The translations under genes and the position numbers were made by a program. Below, piece after piece: positions 53,763-63,871 of a stretch of 64,000 nt of DNA (within the stretch, counting starts at the first letter, position 1; each line of letters opens with the position of its first letter). The notes under the pieces are model-generated. The model was not told the DNA's origin. It saw nothing but the letters and a program-made list of their open reading frames with translations, and ran no database searches. Source of the stretch: Branchipolynoe longqiensis (lineage: Eukaryota; Annelida; Polychaeta; Phyllodocida; Polynoidae); NCBI GenBank assembly GCA_030323885.1, contig CM059196.1:36124481-36188480 (forward strand), given 5' to 3'.

Positions 53763-54855
53763 CTATGAGGTGAGTCCGTGAGGTGGAGCCGAGGAGCCCT
53801 CCACCAAAATGGAGGAGAGGGCTCGAGGGGCGGCCGAAGGGGCGAGGCGGGGCACGTATGCGTGCACCGCCTCAGAGGTCCAGGTCCCCTGGGCCATGAT
53901 GTCCGGGATGGGCACGCCCGCCCTCTGGCATGCCTGGGCGGCCCCGCGGCAGAGGCTGTGGAGTGTGTAGGCCTATGAGGCGAGGACTCCTTGGGCGTGC
54001 AGGGTGCCCCGGAGGAGGGCGGTGAGAGTTTGTGGGTCGAGGGGACGGCCCGAGGGCATAATGAAAGCCGGGGCGCCCGGCATGGCCGGATGCTGGTGGA
54101 TGGCAGCATGCCAGGCTGTGACGGGGCAGAGTTCAGTGCGTGAGCAGGGGGGGACGAAGAGGGCCACCGTCCCCGAGGGTGCGGAGATGGTCTTGGAGCT
54201 TCTGATGAGGATCCAGAGGCCCCCAGGGGCGGAGCGGACGTCTCCTCGGGTGATGGTGTGGGGGCCGCCCCAACCCTTGGGGCTCGGGGAGAGCAGGTGG
54301 AGGGCAGCCCAAGGAACGATGGAGGCGGGGGACGCCCGGGCGAGGTGTGAGATGGCGAGGGCAAGGTGCTCGGGAGTGAGCGGCGGTGCTTGCCACGGGA
54401 TGTGGGCTGATGTGCGCTCGCCGCCTCGGCAGATGTCCTTGGCGAGGGGGGCATCGAAGCCCGAGGTGGACCCCCCCGCCGCCTCCACCCAGGAGTGTGC
54501 CCCGGAGAGCGTGTTCTTTACTGAGGGCGCGGTAGTAGAGGGAGGCAGCGTAGGTGGCAACATCGAAGTCGGAGGGGGCAAGGGGGTCGAGCCCTCGGGC
54601 CGCGACATAGGCGACATAGTCCTGGGCCTGCCGGCGGCGGTTCCTCCAGGTCACGGGGGCGAGGGAGGCAAGGCGGCGGCGATCCACGCTGGCGACCTCG
54701 GCCGAGGTGAAACCTGAATCACAGGCCTGGGTTAAAGGGGAAGTCGTCGTGGGTCGGGTGAATGTAGTGGAGCCCGAGGCGAGCCACCTCGGCACGGGCC
54801 ACTTCGGCCCATGGGCCGACGAGGTGGGCGCGGCTGAGGGCATCTGCGAGGACAA
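53763..54855 (-). pseudogene. DIRS tyrosine recombinase (YR), inactivated
   Basis: Opens with ATG at 54855, overlapping the RNase H frame by about 137 bp, as usual in DIRS elements. N-terminal core-binding-like part: VTWRNRRRQAQDYVAYVAAR. A frameshift at the C7 run (54471-54477) leads to DAPLAKDICRGGER. The catalytic domain has RSSKTISAPSGTVALFVPP and CPVTAWHAAI. A TAG stop at 53973-53975 comes just before HSLCRGAAQACQRAG. The expected HxxR box thus has Cys for Arg (TGC, a CpG transition from CGC). GTWTSEAVHAYV carries the likely catalytic Tyr. The first catalytic Arg is not evident near LHLLSPSPKG. The frame ends at 53763-53765. Confidence 0.83.
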
Positions 54856-57262
54856 GGTCCGCCCCAGGCTTGTGCACTATGGCGAGGGTGAAAGCCAGGT
54901 CCCGAGCCAGGTCCCGAGGGTAGGGTCCTGGGAGCGACCGGACTCGAGGGAGGTGGCAGACGCCATGTTGTCCGTGTTAATCACCATGGTCGCCCCTGCA
55001 ACATCATCAGGAAGGAGGGCGCGGAGGGCGACAACGAGGTTAACCGCCTCCAGCTCATGGATGTCCGGGAAGCTCCCGGAATGCGGGGGAGTACCCTCGG
55101 ACGTAGCAGTGCGTGGCGGAGTATGCCCCCCACCCAAGAGGCAGGAGTCGCACTCGATGACGTGACGACGCCCCTGTGGGGCCCAGGGGAGGTGGAGGCG
55201 CGACCGTAGAGGGCGAACCACCTGAGGTCCCGGAGGGCGTCGTCGTCGAGGGTGAGGGAGGCGCAGCCGAAGTAGCCGAAGTAGCCACGGAGCGCCCTGA
55301 GGAGGCGGCTCATAAATTTGCGGGCCGGAAGTATGCAACTGCTAACGTGGTTCAGGCGCTCGAGGAGGCTCTGGAGCTCGCGCCGCCCGAGGGCTGGGTG
55401 GGCGATGCGGGTCTCACAGGCCAGGATGAGGTCCTCGACCTTGTCGGGGGTGATGCGGATCGTCATCGCCTCGCTGTTCAGGGCAAAGCCGAGCCAGGTG
55501 AGGCGGACAACGGGGGGATGACACTTCCCAGGGGCGACCTCGAGCCCGAGGGTGGCGGCAAGGGCGAGGAAGGCGTCAAAGGCCTGGCACGCCCTCAGGT
55601 AGGAGCCCTCGCACCCGACAAAGTCGTCTACGTAGACCAGCGTGTGGAATCCGTTGTGCCGGAGGATCCACGCGGCCGCGGCCATGACGCACACCCATGC
55701 CGCGCCCGAGGAGCGACAGCCAAAGGGGAGGGCGAGGTCTACGTAGGTGAGGCCATCAAGTGTAATGCCGTATATGGGGCAGGAGAGGGGGTCGGCACGG
55801 AGCTGACGGTAAGCCCGAGAAATATCGGCAGACCAGGTGTAGGCCCCTGATCCCTCGCCGATGAGCCGGCGGCCAACATCGGTGACTGAGGGGAGGCTAT
55901 AGGTGTGGGGTCTGCCGAGGTATTCCAGGCGGGGGATGCCTGTGTTGACGCTCGCCCCCGGGGTGAAGGATAGGTCGACGATGACCCGCCTCTTGCCCGG
56001 ATCGGACTTGGGGCGGGACATCATGGGTGAGACCTGGGTCCAGGGGGTGAAGTGGGGGACATTGAAGGGGCCGGCGAGGGCGCAGAGGGCGAGCTCGGTG
56101 CTTATGAACTCGCTTATGTCGGGGGGGTGCTCGGGGGCCTCGCGGTGGTTGGTGAAGGTAGGGGGGGGGGGGGGCTGAATAGTTCGAGGGGAAGCCAAAC
56201 TCGAGGACGTTTAGGAGGGCGGGGTCGGGGTAGTCGCGGAGTCGAGCGCACCAGGCGGCGATGTGGAGGCCGGAGGGAAGGGGATGCAGGGGGGGCCAAA
56301 AAGTTGGGGAGGCCCGCTTCCCTGAGGGCAGAGTAAGCCTGGGTGAATGTGGGGTACCTGGCCCAGGCCTCGCCGGAGGCGTGGGGCCAGATGGCAAGGG
56401 GGGAGTCGAGGAGGGTGGGGCGGTATTGGTGGGGGGAGGGGCCCGCAGGAGGGGCGGCGCGGAGGGTGTCTTGTATGTGGGGGTCAACCACATCCGCGAT
56501 AGGTTCACTGAGGTCGTGGGAGGGGGGCAAGGGCGGGGGAGGAGGTGCGGCGAGGGGGGTGGCGAGGGGGGCGGCGAATCGGTCAGGGGTGGGGGGAGGG
56601 CTGGGGGGAGGGGAGTCGGAGGGGAGGCCGGGAAGCGAGCTGAGGTAAGCGGTGTCGCCGGGGGAGGGCTGGGCGGGGCGGCAAGGGCGGTGGGTGCGGT
56701 GGGGGAGGGCGGTGCGGGGGGGGTTGTGTGTGTGGCCACTAGGTGGTGGGCCGGGGTGGCCCAGTTCGGGGTGCGGGCAGGCGACTCCAGGGGAGGCGTG
56801 GGTGGTGTGGGTGGCATAGGTGGCATGGGTGGCGTGGGTGGCGTGGGTGGCGTGGGTGGTGTGGGTGGCCGCCGGGGCGGCAGTGGCGGTGAGATCTGAG
56901 GCGGGGCCTGCGGTCTGTGTGGGGTGTCGGGTGTCCGACGGGTTGGCAGAGATGATAGAGCCAGGGTTATGGCCCGCGGCTGGGTTGAGTAATGCCATGT
57001 GTGCATTGCCATTGAGGGCGGCGGGGCTCCTTTGGTGAGGGCGGTTAACTGGCACTGGCATGTGTGTGTTGCCGCTTGCGGCCACGTCTTCACCGCGGGA
57101 GAGGGTGGTGAGGGGGGGGGGTGCAGTTACCGGTTTAGGGCCGGGAGCCGTTGCTCGCGGCGAGGTCACTGGGGGGGGGGGGTAATCTGGGGTGTGTGTG
57201 GTGGGTGGCGTGTTTGGCTGGGGGAAGCCGGTTGATACCTTCCGGGCCGGGCGGGAGGGCAC
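54719..57262 (-). pseudogene. DIRS reverse transcriptase / RNase H, frameshifted
   Basis: Starts MPSRPARKVSTGF at 57262. A long Pro/Ala/Thr-rich N-terminal region (with a THATHATHATHA run) precedes the RT, whose start (GLHIAAWCARLRDYPDP) and NHREAPEHPPDISEFI lie in other frames after homopolymer frameshifts at 56287-56291 and 56160-56173. From 56198 the RT is open: RRVIVDLSF, motif A WSADISRAYRQL, motif B DLALPFGCRSS, motif C LVYVDDFVG. RNase H spans three frames, keeping the catalytic acids in ECDSC, ELEAVN, NTDNMAS and LADALSR. The stop is at 54719-54721. Confidence 0.85.
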
Positions 57263-57271
57263 GGTGGATCA

Positions 57272-58470
57272 AAAATCCGCCGAGGCAGCTGGGGTCGCAC
57301 GCTCACGGCCCTGTTTGCTGAGACAAACCGCCTCGGAATGGATGGTCAGTATTTTCCTCACATTCGCGCAGTATGCGCATGTGTCGCGCTGCTTGGCGCC
57401 TCCCTCGCCGTGGGTTTCACCGGCCCCTGTCCGGTCGCAGGCCACCGGGTCCCGGTTCCAGGAGGGGCAGGGGGCACCGTGGGCCTCCCGGCTGTAGGGG
57501 ATGTGTGTGTCGGCCTGGGATCGGGGCTGGGTCCTGGCGCGGGCCGTCGGCGGGGCGGGTTGTGGTGGAGGAGGGGGCTAGGGATCTGGAGGGCGTGGTC
57601 AGGGCCTCCATCCTGAGCATGTTGATGGCGATGGGATCGTGCCATCCGTGGGGGAGCCTACCGTCCGCGATCCACGTAAAAATGGTCTCGCAGTACCGGC
57701 AGACGGTAGGCCAGGGATGCACGAGGTTGTCGCGGTGTATGGTGAGGGCGTGGTGGTTGAGCCCGGGGAGAGAGTGGGCAGGGAAGGGGGATGAGCCTCG
57801 AGCATGCGAAGAGCGAGGGTGTATTCGTCCTTAGTGGCCTCGCCCCTTTTCACCGCCTTCCTCTCCGCCCCTCTCTCGATCAAGTCACAGGGAAAGATAT
57901 ACTGGGGTGAAATACCTTTTCGGCGCCCCGCGTGCTGAGTCTCGGCCGAGGCGAGGATGTCCCTCATGGCGTCGGCCGCGGAGGTGGCGGTGTGAGCCTC
58001 CGTCGGCGGTAGTGGAGGGGAGGCGGAGCGAGTCCTGAGGCTGGAGGCGGCGGTTGTGATGCGGGGCAGCTCCTCATGAACATCTGGTATTGGTGGTGGA
58101 TCTCCCCCGGGGCCGCTGGCTGCGGCGGCGGGGGAGGGAATGCCCCCCCGACTACCTGGGCGTGGGGCGCAGGCACGGGAATGGCAGTGGTGTAGGTCTG
58201 GTGAGGCGTCGTGGAGGCGGCCGGTGAAGAGGCCGGAGGCGTGTCGTCGCAGTTCATAGCGTCAAATCTGGAGGTGAGGCGCTCCAGGGCCTTGATGGTT
58301 TCGTGCATGGTGGCCTCCACCGTGTGCACCAATTTAGCTGTGGGGCGGCTGTGGGCTCCCAGGGGCGAGGAGGGTGTGGAGGATGGGGGCGAGCTGATCT
58401 CCGATGCTCTCTGCACCTCCCTCCGTGTGGTGCGTCGGCCCCGACCTTTTCCCGAAGGCATAGTGTGCAT
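57272..58470 (-). pseudogene. DIRS gag-like ORF1, frameshifted
   Basis: Starts MPSGKGRGRRTTRR near 58461 (an upstream in-frame ATG at 58470 gives MHT). A helical, possibly coiled-coil stretch follows (KLVHTVEATMHETIKALERL). Frameshifts at the G7 run (about 58142-58148) and later homopolymers move it through IPDVHEELPRITTAASSLRT, MRDILASAETQ, then TVCRYCETIFTWIADG. It ends with CPSWNRDPVACD and CAYCANVRKILTIHSEAVC before the stop at about 57272. The Cys/His pairs suggest zinc-binding segments, but not the classic CCHC knuckle. Role inferred from position and analogy. Confidence 0.65.
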
Positions 58471-58744
58471 CGGCCGGGATGTGTCGGCCAGGAGATAGAG
58501 TGTGTAGGCCTGGGATGATGTGTCGGCCGGGAGATAGTGTATGGTCCCATGTGTAGAGCCGTGTGTAGAGCCGTGTGTAGAGCTGTGTGTAGAGCCATGT
58601 GTAGAGCCAAAGAAAAATATTGGAGAGAGGCAGCATGGGGAGGTCGGATGGTGAGTGGCTTGAAGCAGCCAGGCGGGCTGGTTATAAGGGAAGAAGCGCG
58701 GGAGATTATGTAAGAAGCAACAGTCGAAAAAAAGAGGGGTGGGG

Positions 58745-58767
58745 GTCTCCTTCCCTGTCTCGCATCA
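58745..58767. repeat. DIRS terminal inverted repeat, right
   Basis: TCTCCTTCCCTGTCTCGC then ATCAA. The element extends about 20 bp further, through AATGCAAGCATT, before the satellite resumes. Confidence 0.75.
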
Positions 58768-58788
58768 ACCGCAATGCAAGCATTACGA

Positions 58789-59265
58789 CCAATGGCAGTG
58801 AGCAATCTTCATGCAGAAAATGTTAAATATCTCTAAAACCACACCACCTAGAAACAAACTGATTGGAATACACATAGAAAACATGTTTACCAAAAAGGTT
58901 ATATTAAATTGATATGGTTAGGGTTCTGGATTTCTATTAATTTTGAATAAAACTGACATTTTGCATTGCGCGTACAGCAAACTCAATGCATTGTCAATGG
59001 CCGTGAGCAATCTTCATACAGAAAAAGTGAAATATCTCTAAAAGCACACCACCTACAAGCAAATTGATTGGAATACACATAGAAAACATGTTTACCAAAA
59101 AAATTATATTAAATTGATACGGTTAGGGTTCTGGATTTCTATTAATTTTGAATATAACTGACGTTTTGCACTGCACATACTGGCAAACTCAGTGGCAGTG
59201 TGCATTCGTTCTGCAGCCAAGCTGCGCGTGCATACACGATGTTTACAAACATTGAAAGGGGTCTA
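58789..59265 (-). repeat. Right arm, outer segment: two ~210-bp units
   Basis: CAATGGCAGTGAGCAATCTT to AAACATTGAAAGGGGTCTA; reverse orientation relative to the left arm. Confidence 0.87.
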
Positions 59266-59327
59266 TATGAAATAGGTCTATAAGCTCTGGAGTTCCTCCG
59301 CCCCCCTCCTCTCCCAGCTCACAGGCT

Positions 59328-59364
59328 GGGGGGGGGGGGGTGGTTTGGGGGGGGGGGGGGGGGT
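59328..59364. repeat. G-runs
   Basis: Two runs, about 13 and 19 G, separated by TGGTTT. Quadruplex potential; lengths uncertain. Confidence 0.85.
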
Positions 59365-59433
59365 CCGGCTGCTCCTAGCCGGCCCTCTGCGCTGGTCGCA
59401 ACACGCCACTCGCTCGGAAATTTTGGGTATATA

Positions 59434-59604
59434 CAGTAAAACCTCTCTAACCAACTCCCTCCACAGATCCACCACTCCCCTATATGGCTTTATTTGGATC
59501 CCAACAATACCATTGTAAGGATATTCTAACTCCCTAAACCGACCACCTCTCTAAATGGACCACTTAAAGTCGGTGCCATGGTCGGTCAATTCAGAGAAGT
59601 TTCA

Positions 59605-59607
<3 letters not shown>
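59434..59607. mobile_element. pogo-like MITE
   Basis: CAGTAAAACCTCTCTAACCA to GAGAAGTTTCACTG between TAs, then (TA)n to about 59655. Confidence 0.84.
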
Positions 59608-59657
<50 letters not shown>

Positions 59658-59839
59658 TCTACTTGTAGCTGCCGACCCTAGTTTGCACAACTACTGCTTG
59701 TTTTCTATAAAAGCACCTACTGTTTGTGCAATGAGGGACGTGTTACCATCGTATGCAATTAATCATTAGACCAGCCCAATGACAGTCGAACGAGGGACTA
59801 TTAGGGCGATCGGGTACTTAGTCAGTGCCCGATTTACCC

Positions 59840-60257
59840 TAGATAAAAGATTAACCGGGTACTTGTAGTACACGGGTGAATGACAACGTAGTGTAAATAC
59901 GGGTGGAAATAGCTTTAGTATGGAACATGAAGTAGAAACTGTGGTTCCAAGATCAAATGGCTACATATATTGGCACAGAGTTGGTGAAATAGGAGAGAAT
60001 GCAAAAAGACAAGATGGTGGCCATAGAACGCCGTCAATTTCACTTTTAAATCTTATTAAACCAGATGTTTTATTATATTTTTCAACTCAAAGGTAGCGGG
60101 GAAACATGACGACATATACAAAGAATAAATGTTGCTTCTGAGATTGTGAAATTAGGCTCTCATAAAGACCCATTTCATTAGCCCGATTTTTTTACTGGTT
60201 TTATATAAGGCTGGTCTTCACCCATGTACTGCGAGTACTGGGTGAATCCTTTATCTA
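59840..60257 (+). mobile_element. Hairpin-ended MITE, complete
   Basis: TAGATAAAAGATTAACCGGG to GGGTGAATCCTTTATCTA, flanked by GATTTACCC (59831-59839) and TATTTACCC (60258-60266): a 9-bp duplication with one mismatch. Confidence 0.85.
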
Positions 60258-60267
60258 TATTTACCCA

Positions 60268-60905
60268 TGCACATCATGGGATGTTGCCTTAGCGCAAAGT
60301 TATTTTCCACTGATATTGGCGCTAAAAATATATTATTTAAAAAAAAGAAAGATTTATATAATATTTATATATGACGTAATAAGATATTGATAGTTAAAAA
60401 CATGTGACGCATTCCACATGTTACTCACATGTTATGCGTAACATGGTAATTCTCGGCAGGACAAGCAGTCTATCAAACTCTGATCTCAATGCTTAATTTC
60501 AATTGACGCTGTTGGCAGCACTTAGCGTTAACTACATCTCAAAGGTCTCCTTTCATACCCTAACCCACACTACTGCTGCCACCTAGCGGTATATTTTTCC
60601 TCCAGCACCTGGCATCACAACCGCCTCTAGGTTCAAATCACTCGCCGCCTGGACATGAACTCGCAATGTCAGGCCTTCCTCCAGTATTTTTCCGCCACCC
60701 ATCCCACAACTTGAAAAAAAAGACTAATTTGTAGGGTTGAGCTCCTGAGTTTTGTCCTCGAATCTCTGATACGGTCACTCCTTATCGAACTTGTCACTAA
60801 GAAATAGAAATCATTTATATATTATATACCACTCCATGTCGTGTCGTGAATTGTGCGGCACGGCATGCGATACGCGATGTACGATGTGCGTCATGCTTTT
60901 CGAAA
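60268..60905. other. Unannotated stretch
   Basis: AT-rich start, then mixed. TGTGCGGCACGGCATGCGATACGCGATGTACGATG-like tandem variation at 60853-60890 (read as short CGATGTACG repeats). No gene recognised. Confidence 0.35.
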
Positions 60906-60909
60906 CAGG

Positions 60910-61211
60910 TGTGGGGCTAAGAGCGTGAAATAGCAACATTTGGGCTCTCAATTCCTGGTCGAATCAAACCGACGACATAAAATTGATGCTTGTTGCTTCC
61001 TAGACAGGCGCTCAGCATTAATAGGATAGGGCAAGGACTCGTTGGCTCGGTGCCAGGATAATGTGACTGGGTGGGATATCAGGTCATGGTGCTGGGCGGC
61101 CTGGTCCCCCAGTGTGACAGCACTATAAAGTCCCAGTGGGGCAGCACAATAAAGCTGTCCCGATATGACCTTAGATGTTGCCAGGATGTAAAACTGCAAC
61201 ATCCAACCAGT
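60910..61211 (+). mobile_element. SINE-1 with damaged head and short internal duplication
   Basis: Body GGTGCCAGGATAATGTGACT, duplicated GGGGCAGCAC-like segment (61110-61155), tail CCGATATGACCTTAGATGTT. Confidence 0.8.
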
Positions 61212-61279
61212 CGATGACTGAGGGAGGAGTAAGTTGAGGAGTAGATGGATTCTCGTATCATTACAGTTAACAGCACACA

Positions 61280-61540
61280 TGACGTGGAAGTGGAGGTTGG
61301 GAAGCGGAGGTTGGGAAGCAGAGGTTGGGAAGTGGAGGTTGGGAAGTGGAGGTTGGGAAGCAGAGGTTGGGAAGCAGAGGATGGGAAGCAGAGGATGGGA
61401 AGTGGAGATTGGAAAGCAGAGGTTGCGAATCACAGGTTGGCAAGCGGAGGATGGGAAGAGGAGGTTGGGAAGTGGAGGTTGGGAAGTGGAGGATGGGAAG
61501 CAGAGGTTGGGAAGTGGAGGATGGGAAGCGAAGGTTGGGA
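61280..61540. repeat. 15-bp minisatellite, part 1
   Basis: GGGAAGYRGAGGTTG repeated about 17 times with point variants. Because 15 is divisible by 3, Trp/Glu/Gly frames stay open; artefacts. Confidence 0.92.
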
Positions 61541-62124
61541 GGCTGTATTTATTCTGTCCATAGCATGTAAGCCTGGGTACCCAGGCTTGTTTTCAATGCT
61601 GGCCAGCTGTAGTTTTGGTGTTGTCTTACCAGACAGTAGCTGCTGATAAGTTATTTGATTGTCTGCATTTCAGTAGCAGATAGATAGTCTGTTGGTACGT
61701 TTAGTAGCCTATTTTACTTTTTTGGGCCCTCTTGGCATTGTATTTTTGTTATATTCTTATTACTATGTTAGTTATTTTCTTAAGGTTCTATGTTAGTGTT
61801 TTGGGGTTTTCTTGGGAAGAGTTTTCCACTTTCTTTTCTACTTAGTTCTATACTAGCCTATTTTATTTTATTTACATGTCCATAGGCTTGTACGTAATAG
61901 GTGGTTAAGTTATGTTTGTTTGGATTTGATTTCATTTATATTGTTGTTGGATATGTTACCTGGCTTTTTTATTTCCGGTTATCCCGCCCTGGGATGTCCA
62001 GTTGGTGGGCCGTGACATATCACCTGCCCCCTTATGGTGCAGTTCAGTTGTGGTTCCCAGTTTTTATTTTGCACAGATATTTTTTGTACGTTTTTAGGTC
62101 AGGGATTTGTCTTTCTTTCACCGA
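61541..62124 (-). mobile_element. 3' end of the 51.9-kb LINE family
   Basis: Matches the reverse complement of the LINE 3' UTR and its last codons: on minus DLKTYKKYLCKIKTGNHN then stop, near 62080. Splits the 15-bp minisatellite. Confidence 0.86.
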
Positions 62125-62512
62125 GATTGGGAAGCGGAGGTTGGGAAGTGGAGGTTAGGAAGCGGAGGTTGGGAAGCGGAGGTTGGGAAGCGGAGGTTGG
62201 AAAGTGGAGGTTGGGAAGCAGAGGTTGGAAAGTAGAGGTTGGGAAGCAGAGGTTGGGAAGCAGAGGTTGGGAAACAGGTTGGGAAGTCGAGGTTGGGAAG
62301 CGGAAGTTGGAAAATAGAGGTTGGGAAGTGGAGGACGGGAAGCACAGGTTGCGAAGTAGAGGATGGGAAGTGGAGGTTGGGAAGTGGACTTTGGGAAGTG
62401 GAGGTTGGGAAGTGGAGGTTGGGATGTGGAGGTTGGGAAGCAGAGGTTGGGAAGTGAAGGTTGGGAAGCACAGGTTGCGAAACACAGGTTGCAAAACACA
62501 GGTTGGGAGGAC
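62125..62512. repeat. 15-bp minisatellite, part 2
   Basis: Continuation of the GGGAAGYRGAGGTTG array; ends at CAGGTTGGGAGG. Confidence 0.92.
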
Positions 62513-62727
62513 ATGGCTTTGGTCCAGGCAACCCCCGAGGGCATTACATTTCTGAAGTGCGGCCGTCCGAGCACAGAAAGGGACAAGGTCATGTGGTGAT
62601 CGATGTGGTGGGTATTTGTAGAACTATATATATATAACCGAGATGTCTGTAGCTTGGACCGGGCTCAGGAGGCCATTGGTGTCATTACAGTTCACATAGT
62701 TTAACTTATACTATACTGCTGGTAAAG

Positions 62728-63421
62728 GCCGTCACATTACGACGCATCTCACAAGCGCGCGGTCAACGTGTAAAATCACTTTTTTACATCGAGAAGCGTC
62801 AAACTTTCCGGCGCAAGGGGCAAAGTTGGATGTATGCATACCGTATACATAGTGTATGGCCAATGTATGACCAATGTATGGCTAACATGATTCCGGGCGA
62901 AAAATGCTCAAATTACGCTCACGGTACGTTTGCAGAACGCCGGTGAATGTTATATACATTATTCGATCGCTAGAACTACACCTCATACATTACATACGTC
63001 AAGACACGCCGGAGAAATGCTAAACGTACATTAGACGTACGTTATCCATACATTGTCAGTACGCGGACTGTACATTCCCAATGTCTTTAATGTAGGTCAA
63101 CATAGTGCAACATAGTGAACAACATTTGTCTAACGTACGTCTAACGTACATCGACGTATGCCTAACATATACATAATGTATGGCCGACGTAAAATCCACA
63201 CGTTGTTGAAAGTTGTCGTACTTCGAAAGTTTTGTGCATGCACAAAACTTTGCCGACCCCCTGACGCGCGACACCGTATCTCGACGAACGTCGACGTACA
63301 TTAACGTATACCAACGAGCACCTAATGCACACGTAATGCATAATGATGTTTCCTAATGTAGCTGGCAAAAATCAAATGTACATTGGCATATGTTGGAGCA
63401 ATGCGTCATAATGTGACAGCC
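62728..63421. mobile_element. ACGT-rich palindromic MITE, copy 2
   Basis: Ends GCCGTCACATTACGACGCA and TGCGTCATAATGTGACAGC. The interior is rich in ACGTACRTT motifs like 38540-39201, but the interior sequence is not closely alike. Target duplication unclear. Confidence 0.75.
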
Positions 63422-63441
63422 TCTTTAGGCAACACAACGAA

Positions 63442-63820
63442 ACGGGATGGCCGAATGAGTTAGAGTGTCCGTCTCCCGTATTGGTAGACCATGGGATCGT
63501 GGGTTCGAACCCTGGTCGAGTCAAACCAATGACTTAAAAGTTAATACTTGTCACTTTCTAGCCAGGCGCTTGGCATTATTAGGATAGGGCAAGGACTGGT
63601 TGGCTCAGTGTCAGGATTTATTAGGATAGGGCAAGGACTGGTTGGCTCAGTGTCAGGATAAAGTGACTGAGTGGGATATCAGGTCATGGTGCTGGTGGCC
63701 TGGTCTCCCAGTGGGGCAGCACTATAAAGTTGCCATGACTGTGCACTGTCACAAGTCAGTACCCATCCTGATATGACCTTAGATGTTGCTAGGACATAAG
63801 ACAACAAACAAACAAACAAC
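63442..63820 (+). mobile_element. SINE-1, full length with a ~47-bp tandem duplication
   Basis: Best-preserved head here: GGGATGGCCGAATGAGTTAG and B-box GGGTTCGAACCC. The segment TATTAGGATAGGGCAAGGAC through GTGTCAGGA occurs twice in tandem (about 63577-63658). Tail ends AACAAACAAACAAAC. Confidence 0.9.
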
Positions 63821-63871
63821 GTTAGGCTACGGGTGCATGATATACTTTTCCGCCACAAGCTGGGGGTGAGT

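Larger units (their letters stand above)
53545..58788 (-). mobile_element. DIRS-type retrotransposon, complete but decayed (5.24 kb)
   Basis: Tyrosine-recombinase retrotransposon with gag, RT/RNase H and tyrosine recombinase in that order on minus. Its ends are inverted repeats: TCGATGCGCGACAAAGAAGG at 53545-53564 and the complement TTGATGCGAGACAGGGAAGG ending at 58767. It interrupts a satellite unit between CATTGTC and CAATGGC; no target duplication is seen, as expected for this class. GC-rich, unlike its AT-rich surroundings. Confidence 0.87.
51121..59265. mobile_element. Foldback element with satellite arms, holding two nested retrotransposons
   Basis: Termini TAGACCCCTTTCAATGTTTA (51121) and its complement ending GGGGTCTA (59265). 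The left arm (51121 to about 51800) is about 3 units of ~206-216 bp. A ~85-bp spacer follows. The right arm is in reverse orientation and split into 51886-51911, 53395-53545 and 58789-59265 by a LINE and a DIRS element. Without insertions it would be about 1.4 kb. I see no obvious target duplication and no transposase. Confidence 0.8.

Noticed and set aside
53763..54855. Bacterial or phage integrase acquired by transfer
   Set aside because: The recombinase follows gag and RT/RNase H in the DIRS order between inverted terminal repeats, so it belongs to the retrotransposon.
54004..57235. Plus-strand Gly/Ala/Arg-rich ORFs
   Set aside because: Shadows of the GC-rich DIRS genes on the minus strand; the minus strand carries the conserved RT, RNase H and recombinase motifs.
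54719..58470. An endogenous retrovirus
   Set aside because: No LTRs, no protease or DDE integrase and no envelope; a tyrosine recombinase and inverted ends identify DIRS.
60580..60596. CTCF-like CCACCTAGCGG
   Set aside because: Spacing does not fit the core (CCASYAGRKGGC) without an insertion.
63442..63520. A functional tRNA-Leu/Ser gene
   Set aside because: The tRNA-like head continues directly into the SINE-1 body, lacks proper acceptor pairing at its 3' side and has no terminator.
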